From positions 1 through 9,193 of the forward strand of contig CAYLHS010000082.1 of NCBI GenBank assembly GCA_964383535.1: a stretch of DNA of 9,193 bases. Reading direction: 5' to 3'. Of this stretch, positions 6,030 through 9,193 are shown piece after piece. The notes beneath the pieces are model-generated. The model saw only the letters and a list, made by a program, of their open reading frames with translations. It was not told the origin of the DNA and made no database searches. Source of the DNA: CAYLHS01 sp964383535. GTDB lineage: Bacteria > Actinomycetota > Acidimicrobiia > Spongiisociales > UBA4744. A program made the position numbers and the translations under genes. The stretch's first letter is position 1; each line of letters opens with the position of its first letter.

Positions 6030-6761
6030 ATGAAGGTCAGACGGTCACTCAGAGTGGCGGGATGGGTCATGGTGACGGTGGGCGCACTCCTCGTCGCCTT
6101 CTTTGCCTACCAACTCGTGTTCACGAACGTGCTCGGAGCTCGCTCGCAGAGAGCCGCCGAACCCGCGCTCGAAGAGCGCTATGCGACCGCCGAGATCGAG
6201 GTTGCCGACACGATTCCGATAACTCCGCCCACCACGACGACGATCCCGGAGGGAACCACCACGACAACCCAGGTTGTTGATGCGGCCCGATACACGGAAC
6301 CAACTCCCGATATGGGGACACCGTTTGGTGAGATCGCAATACCGTCCATAGGGCTCGACAAGGTGCTGTTCGAGGGTGTCGATGTGCCTACGCTCAAGAA
6401 GGGTCCGGGCCACATGCCGTGGACGCCGTTGCCCGGCCAGCCGGGGAACGCGGTTGTCAGCGGCCACCGCACCACGTACGGAGCGCCGTTCTTCGACCTC
6501 GACAAGGTCGAGAATGGTGACGAGATCATCGTCACGACAGCGCTTGGCACGAGCGTCTACGCAGTCCGCCGCACGATCATCGTTGCGCCGACCGACGTGT
6601 GGGTGACGGAAGAGATGCAGGGAGCGTGGCTCACGCTGACGACGTGCAACCCGAAGTACTCGGCCCGACAGCGTCTGATCGTGCAGGCCGAACTCGTCGA
6701 GGGCCCCAACTACCTGTACGTGGAGGCGGAACGTCAGCGCGGGCTGCGGGAGGCATCGTGA
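6030..6761 (+). CDS. Sortase, class E-like
   Basis: The 243-residue protein is a cysteine transpeptidase that joins secreted proteins with a C-terminal sorting motif to the cell wall or to each other. One membrane helix (about 8-34) anchors it with the catalytic domain outside. A Thr/Pro linker (about 66-80, TTTTIPEGTTTTT) follows. The sortase fold runs from FGEIAIPSIGLDKVLFEGVD to the end. Catalytic residues are His146 in VVSGHRTTYGAPF, Cys206 in LTLTTCNPKYSA and Arg215 in RLIVQAELV. The TLTTCNP and GHRTTYGAPF wording resembles actinobacterial class E enzymes, which prefer LAXTG-type substrates; the class is inferred. The ATG at 6030 is chosen because it places a basic MKVRRSLR tail before the helix and lies just after TACGCT; an upstream ATG at 5949 would run through the promoter. 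Its stop overlaps the next start by one base. No substrate protein is present in the window. Confidence 0.9.
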   Translation: MKVRRSLRVAGWVMVTVGALLVAFFAYQLVFTNVLGARSQRAAEPALEERYATAEIEVADTIPITPPTTTTIPEGTTTTTQVVDAARYTEPTPDMGTPFGEIAIPSIGLDKVLFEGVDVPTLKKGPGHMPWTPLPGQPGNAVVSGHRTTYGAPFFDLDKVENGDEIIVTTALGTSVYAVRRTIIVAPTDVWVTEEMQGAWLTLTTCNPKYSARQRLIVQAELVEGPNYLYVEAERQRGLREAS

Positions 6762-6925
6762 TGCGCCGGCTGTACCGGGCACTGCCGGGGCCTCCGGTTG
6801 TCAAAGTGGCAGTGATCGTGTTGATCGTGCTGGTGGTACTCGTCCTGCTGGGGTTGCTGTTCGAGTGGGCCGGTCAGTTCCTCGACACGGGCGGAACCCT
6901 CGCCTTGCTCAGCCTTCAGACGTGA
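6761..6925 (+). CDS. 54-residue membrane protein following the sortase
   Basis: The ATG at 6761 shares its A with the sortase TGA, and GGGAGG at 6748-6753 gives a ribosome-binding site 7 bases before it. The protein has a basic start (MRRLYRALPGPP), one long hydrophobic helix (about 13-34, VVKVAVIVLIVLVVLVLLGLLF) and a short tail beginning EWAGQFLDTGG. Small membrane proteins of this kind with an N-terminal LPGP motif occur next to sortases in actinomycetes, but I know of no assigned function. Coupling to the sortase suggests it assists, stabilises or regulates it. Its last 17 bases overlap the 3' end of the opposite-strand lipoprotein gene. GTG at 6758 is an equally possible start, adding one residue. 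Confidence 0.72.
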   Translation: MRRLYRALPGPPVVKVAVIVLIVLVVLVLLGLLFEWAGQFLDTGGTLALLSLQT

Positions 6926-7424
6926 CGCCGAGGTCTTGTGCGATCCAGGCGGTGAGCTCCTCCGCGGTCACTGCTCGCACCACGGAACGCGTGACGGTGC
7001 CGTTGCGATCGATGATCCATGTCTGTGGCAGGTATTGGACTGCGTAGGCATCGTTGACGGTGTAGTCCTCGTCGACCGCGATCGGGTAGCTGACCCCGAT
7101 CTGGGCGGCATAGGCGGTAGCGTTCGAAGCTACGTCATCGACGGCGATGCCGATGAACTGCACCCCGGGCGTAGCACGGGCGACGGCGTCGAGGTCGGGC
7201 ATCTCCTGGCGGCAGGGCGGACACCATGATGCCCAGAAGTTGAGGACGACCGGCTTGTCTCGGAGGACTTTTGAGAGGGTGAAGGTGCCGCCGCCGATGA
7301 GATCGACCGTGAAATCGGTGGCGACCTTGGCCCCGGGTGTTCCGACGATCGGCGTCGAAGTCCCGTTCAGGGAAGAGCACGCGACCAGCCCGAGCATCGT
7401 CGCGACGATCAGGAGCTTCTTCAC
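6909..7424 (-). CDS. TlpA/ResA-like thioredoxin-fold lipoprotein
   Basis: The 171-residue protein begins MKKLLIVATMLGLVAC, a lipoprotein signal with lipobox LVAC and acylated Cys16, so it should sit on the outer face of the cytoplasmic membrane. The thioredoxin-like domain covers about 30-168, with VVLNFWASWCPPC containing the active-site pair Cys68 and Cys71 and a cis-proline at YLPQTW (Pro133). WCPPC is typical of TlpA/ResA/CcmG-type reductants that keep extracytoplasmic thiols reduced, for example in cytochrome c maturation or peroxide defence. A role in keeping the nearby sortase cysteine reduced is conceivable but is only inference from position. The start is GTG at 7424, seven bases after a TAACCT box, with no ribosome-binding site. 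Its stop lies inside the end of the convergent small membrane gene. Confidence 0.88.
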   Translation of the reverse strand: MKKLLIVATMLGLVACSSLNGTSTPIVGTPGAKVATDFTVDLIGGGTFTLSKVLRDKPVVLNFWASWCPPCRQEMPDLDAVARATPGVQFIGIAVDDVASNATAYAAQIGVSYPIAVDEDYTVNDAYAVQYLPQTWIIDRNGTVTRSVVRAVTAEELTAWIAQDLGVTSEG

Positions 7425-7431
7425 GCGGGGC

Positions 7432-7437
7432 AGGTTA
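7432..7437 (-). promoter_or_regulatory. Candidate leaderless -10 box for the thioredoxin lipoprotein
   Basis: TAACCT on the minus strand is followed by seven GC-rich bases and the GTG start, and no Shine-Dalgarno sequence is present. The spacing is what a leaderless actinobacterial transcript requires. Confidence 0.45.
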
Positions 7438-7469
7438 GTAGGGGTCCAGGGGCCGCAAGACGGCCGGGC

Positions 7470-7475
7470 TAGCCT
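7470..7475 (+). promoter_or_regulatory. Candidate leaderless -10 box for the methyltransferase
   Basis: TAGCCT ends five bases before the GTG and eight before the adjoining ATG of the methyltransferase gene, without a ribosome-binding site. It faces away from the lipoprotein box 33 bases to its left, so the 56-base gap carries two back-to-back promoters. Confidence 0.45.
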
Positions 7476-7480
7476 CGGGC

Positions 7481-8200
7481 GTGATGTTGCACCGCCGCGT
7501 CGTAGAAGCCGTGCTCGAGCAGATCCCCTATCTGGAGAAGGAGATGCTCGTGCTGCGGAGGCTGATCTCGCCTGGCGATGTGTGTTTCGACGTGGGTGCC
7601 GCCGGCGGAACGTACACGTGGTTGCTGTCGCGCTACAGCTCGCCGGGTGGGGCTGTGTTCTCGTTCGAACCGAGGCCCCGGTCGGCGAGGGCGATCGAAC
7701 GGTTCCGACGACTTGCCGGGATGGAGAACGTCAGCGTGCACCAAGTCGGTCTTGCGGAGCAGGAGAAGTCGGTGACCGTGCTGATTCCGACGTGGAGAGG
7801 TCTCCAGTTCACGACCAGGGCGTTCGTCGCTCCTGACGACGAAGCCGAGGTCCCAGAGGGGTTCACCGACCTTCGGCCCCTGACGATCCAGCTGACAACA
7901 CTCGACGAGTTCGTCGCCTCCGCAGGCGTGGAGCGGATCGACTTCCTCAAGGCCGATGTCGAGGGTGCAGAGCTGTCGCTTCTGGAAGGCGCTCAGGCGT
8001 CGATCGAGCGGTGGCACCCCACCGTCTTGCTCGAGATCGAGGATCGACACCTCGGCCGGTACGGGCAACGGGCCACCGACGTGGTCGAGTTCATGGCGGA
8101 CCGCGGCTACCGGATGCTCACGTTCTCCGACGGCGAACTCCGGCCGGCGACCGAGGTCGTCGAGAACGAGAACAACTACCTCTTCTTGCCTTTCGCGTGA
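7481..8200 (+). CDS. FkbM-family SAM-dependent methyltransferase
   Basis: The 239-residue protein has a Rossmann-fold methyltransferase core. Motif I is CFDVGAAGGTYTWLL (DVGAAGG at 37-43), which binds S-adenosylmethionine. FSFEPRP (FEP at 62-64) is the acidic strand-2 motif that holds the ribose. TLDEF (140-144) and the FkbM signature IDFLKADVEGAELSLLEGA (153-171) follow, then TVLLEIED (181-188). This family mostly O-methylates sugars, polyketides or lipids; the substrate cannot be read from the sequence. No glycosyltransferases or other pathway genes lie beside it, so it appears to be a stand-alone gene. The first codon may be GTG at 7481 or ATG at 7484, one residue apart. The upstream TAGCCT box suggests leaderless translation. 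It is probably cytosolic, with no signal peptide or membrane helix. Confidence 0.88.
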   Translation: MMLHRRVVEAVLEQIPYLEKEMLVLRRLISPGDVCFDVGAAGGTYTWLLSRYSSPGGAVFSFEPRPRSARAIERFRRLAGMENVSVHQVGLAEQEKSVTVLIPTWRGLQFTTRAFVAPDDEAEVPEGFTDLRPLTIQLTTLDEFVASAGVERIDFLKADVEGAELSLLEGAQASIERWHPTVLLEIEDRHLGRYGQRATDVVEFMADRGYRMLTFSDGELRPATEVVENENNYLFLPFA

Positions 8201-8268
8201 GGTCCCCGCTGCGGTTGGCGCCGAGGGTGTGCGGGCCGCGGAGTGCCGAGTGGCATGTGCGATGGATG

Positions 8269-8274
8269 TATCGT
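8269..8274 (+). promoter_or_regulatory. Possible -10 box for the VOC gene
   Basis: TATCGT in the context TGTATCGT lies 34 bases before the ATG at 8309, leaving room for the AGGAGG ribosome-binding site at 8298-8303. The -35 region is unclear. The 108 bases from the methyltransferase stop to this gene hold nothing else recognised. Confidence 0.25.
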
Positions 8275-8308
8275 CGCTGCTCGACCTCTCGGTGCACAGG
8301 AGGATTGG

Positions 8309-8702
8309 ATGAACGTCCTGAGAGTCGGGTTCGTTGGTACATGTACGACGAACGTCGGGCCCACGGTGTCATTCTTTCGGAGTGTGCTTGGTTTGGGTGT
8401 GGTGCGAGACGATCCCGTGCTCGATCTTCCAGCTGCCGACGGGTCGGTTGGATATCGTCGAGGTCTACGACCAGGACTTCGACGAGAAACGAGCTGCGCC
8501 GGCGGGCGTTTCGCTGTTTGTCGCCTTCGTCGTCGACGATCTCGAGGGATCGTGGAAGGAAGTCTGCGCTGCCGGGATCGAAGCAAGCGACATCGTGTGG
8601 GCGGCGGAGGCCTTTGACAGCCCAAGTCTCGAGGGCTTTGGCTGGTTCTTCGTGCATGCACCAGACGGCGACGTCTACGAGATCGGGAGTGAATCCGAGT
8701 AG
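8309..8702 (+). pseudogene. VOC/glyoxalase-like protein, split by a one-base frameshift
   Basis: AGGAGG at 8298-8303 and an ATG at 8309 open a frame encoding MNVLRVGFVGTC, then SFFRSVLGLGVVRDDP, a typical first half of a vicinal-oxygen-chelate (glyoxalase/bleomycin-resistance) domain. The second half continues one base further along: SIFQLPTGRLDIVEVYDQDF, then LFVAFVVDDLEGSWKEV, and GWFFVHAPDGDVYEIGSESE before TAG at 8700-8702. Removing one C from the CCC at 8414-8416 joins them as RDDP-CSIFQ in a 130-residue protein of normal family length. As written, translation from 8309 would instead end at 8617 after 102 residues with an unrelated tail. Both halves look well preserved, so a recent mutation or a sequence error is likely. 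VOC proteins bind a metal and act as isomerases, dioxygenases or antibiotic-binding proteins; the role here is unknown. Confidence 0.8.
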
Positions 8703-8773
8703 GACGCAGTGTGGGGCCACCGAACCTGGCCCGTCGCAGTTGTGCCGGCGGAGGCGAGCATGATCGCCTTCTC

Positions 8774-8791
8774 CCCACCGGCGTTGGTGGG
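8774..8791. terminator. Possible terminator hairpin after the VOC gene
   Basis: CCCACC pairs perfectly with GGTGGG around a six-base GGCGTT loop, about 70 bases after the VOC stop codon. There is no T-run, so it is not a classical intrinsic terminator, but U-less hairpins are reported in actinomycetes. The rest of the 211-base gap (8703-8913) holds no gene that I can support. Confidence 0.35.
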
Positions 8792-8901
8792 ACCATTCCT
8801 CGGGACCGTTCTTGCATCCTGTGGTTGTCGTCAACCCGTCGGGCTTGAACTCAATCGGTCGGCTGCGGGGTTGGTGTGCGCAGTCGGCGGGTGCGAAGTG
8901 C

Positions 8902-8907
8902 GACAAT
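8902..8907 (+). promoter_or_regulatory. Possible -10 box for the UbiA gene
   Basis: GACAAT, matching TATAAT at four of six positions, ends six bases before the ATG at 8914, and no ribosome-binding site is present. This repeats the leaderless spacing seen at other genes here, with a weaker box. Confidence 0.3.
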
Positions 8908-8913
8908 ACCTGG

Positions 8914-9193
8914 ATGGGTCGTCTGTGGGCGTTCGTGAGACTGAGCCGGCCGCATTTTCTGCTGGGCGGTGCACTTCTCTTTGCGCTCGGTTCGGCTGGG
9001 GCCGGCGATATCGCCTGGCTCCAATACGCACTCGGACAGGCCATGGTCACTTCCATGCAGATCACGGCGCACTTCGTCAACGAGTACGCGGATCGTGAGG
9101 TTGATCGGGCGATCGACCGGCGCACGATGTTTTCCGGTGGGAGCGGTGTTCTGGTTTCGGGTGATCTCAAACCTGAGGTAGCTCTGCGGGCGG
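8914..9193 (+). CDS. UbiA-family prenyltransferase, N-terminal fragment
   Basis: An ATG at 8914 opens 93 codons that run off the right edge. The start MGRLWAFVRLSRPHFLLGGA is typical of the first helix of UbiA membrane prenyltransferases, which attach an isoprenoid chain to an aromatic or other acceptor, as in menaquinone synthesis. The residues ITAHFVNEYADREVDRAIDR contain the first Asp-rich motif as N56-E57-x2-D60-x3-D64, which binds the diphosphate through magnesium; Glu stands where many members have Asp. FSGGSGVL (73-80) follows, as in several actinobacterial and archaeal members. Two hydrophobic segments (about 14-30 and 34-55) are visible. Members usually have about 280-300 residues, so two thirds is missing. 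MenA-like (1,4-dihydroxy-2-naphthoate) activity is possible, but the acceptor cannot be told from this fragment. Confidence 0.82.
   Translation, partial: MGRLWAFVRLSRPHFLLGGALLFALGSAGAGDIAWLQYALGQAMVTSMQITAHFVNEYADREVDRAIDRRTMFSGGSGVLVSGDLKPEVALRA

Noticed and set aside
6599..6760. Longer frame upstream of the 54-residue membrane protein
   Set aside because: It lies out of frame inside the sortase catalytic region; the ribosome-binding site and stop/start overlap place the true start at 6761.
8703..8913. A gene in the gap between the VOC gene and the UbiA gene
   Set aside because: Open frames here lack motifs and convincing ribosome-binding sites; I see only a hairpin and a weak promoter-like box.
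8118..9170. Minus-strand frame of 350 codons across the VOC and UbiA genes
   Set aside because: Both plus-strand genes have family motifs; the minus frame is Arg/Ser/Pro-rich and spans two genes and an intergenic region.

Overview
The window is GC-rich, densely packed DNA in which GTG and TTG starts are common. Promoter-like TANNNT boxes sit only 5-10 bases before several start codons, a pattern typical of leaderless transcription in Actinomycetota. The gene set fits an actinomycete: a DUF5317 protein, a class E-like sortase followed by a tiny LPGP membrane protein, a TlpA-type lipoprotein and membrane-anchored HD-GYP proteins. I favour an uncultured Acidimicrobiia-like lineage, but that placement is an inference.

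Layout. Positions 1-2374 hold a minus-strand block: a conserved hypothetical protein, a gamma-glutamyltransferase-family enzyme starting 3 bases after it, and the first 64 codons of a Kup potassium transporter that runs off the left edge. Positions 2375-2653 form a 279-base divergent region with a consensus DnaA box, a candidate promoter and a chain of hairpins. Positions 2654-5367 are a plus-strand operon: a 29-codon TTG-started ORF that is almost entirely a signal peptide, a membrane HD-GYP protein, and a second membrane HD protein overlapping it by 8 bases whose active-site residues are largely lost. A DUF5317 membrane protein (minus) ends 3 bases from that operon. It is divergent from a sortase plus 54-aa membrane protein pair (plus), whose 3' end overlaps a TlpA/ResA-like lipoprotein (minus). 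Divergent from the lipoprotein is an FkbM-type methyltransferase (plus). Then come a VOC/glyoxalase-like gene broken by a one-base frameshift and the start of a UbiA-family prenyltransferase that runs off the right edge.

How it fits together. Much of the window concerns the cell envelope: sortase anchoring, extracytoplasmic thiol redox, membrane proteins and K+ uptake. The part most likely to be undescribed is the unit at 2450-5367. A structured leader of about 190 bases with a DnaA box at its promoter precedes a signal-peptide-only microprotein and a catalytic-looking/degenerate pair of membrane HD-GYP proteins, which suggests a c-di-GMP (or other nucleotide) signalling module. No CRISPR array, insertion sequence, tRNA or rRNA was recognised.
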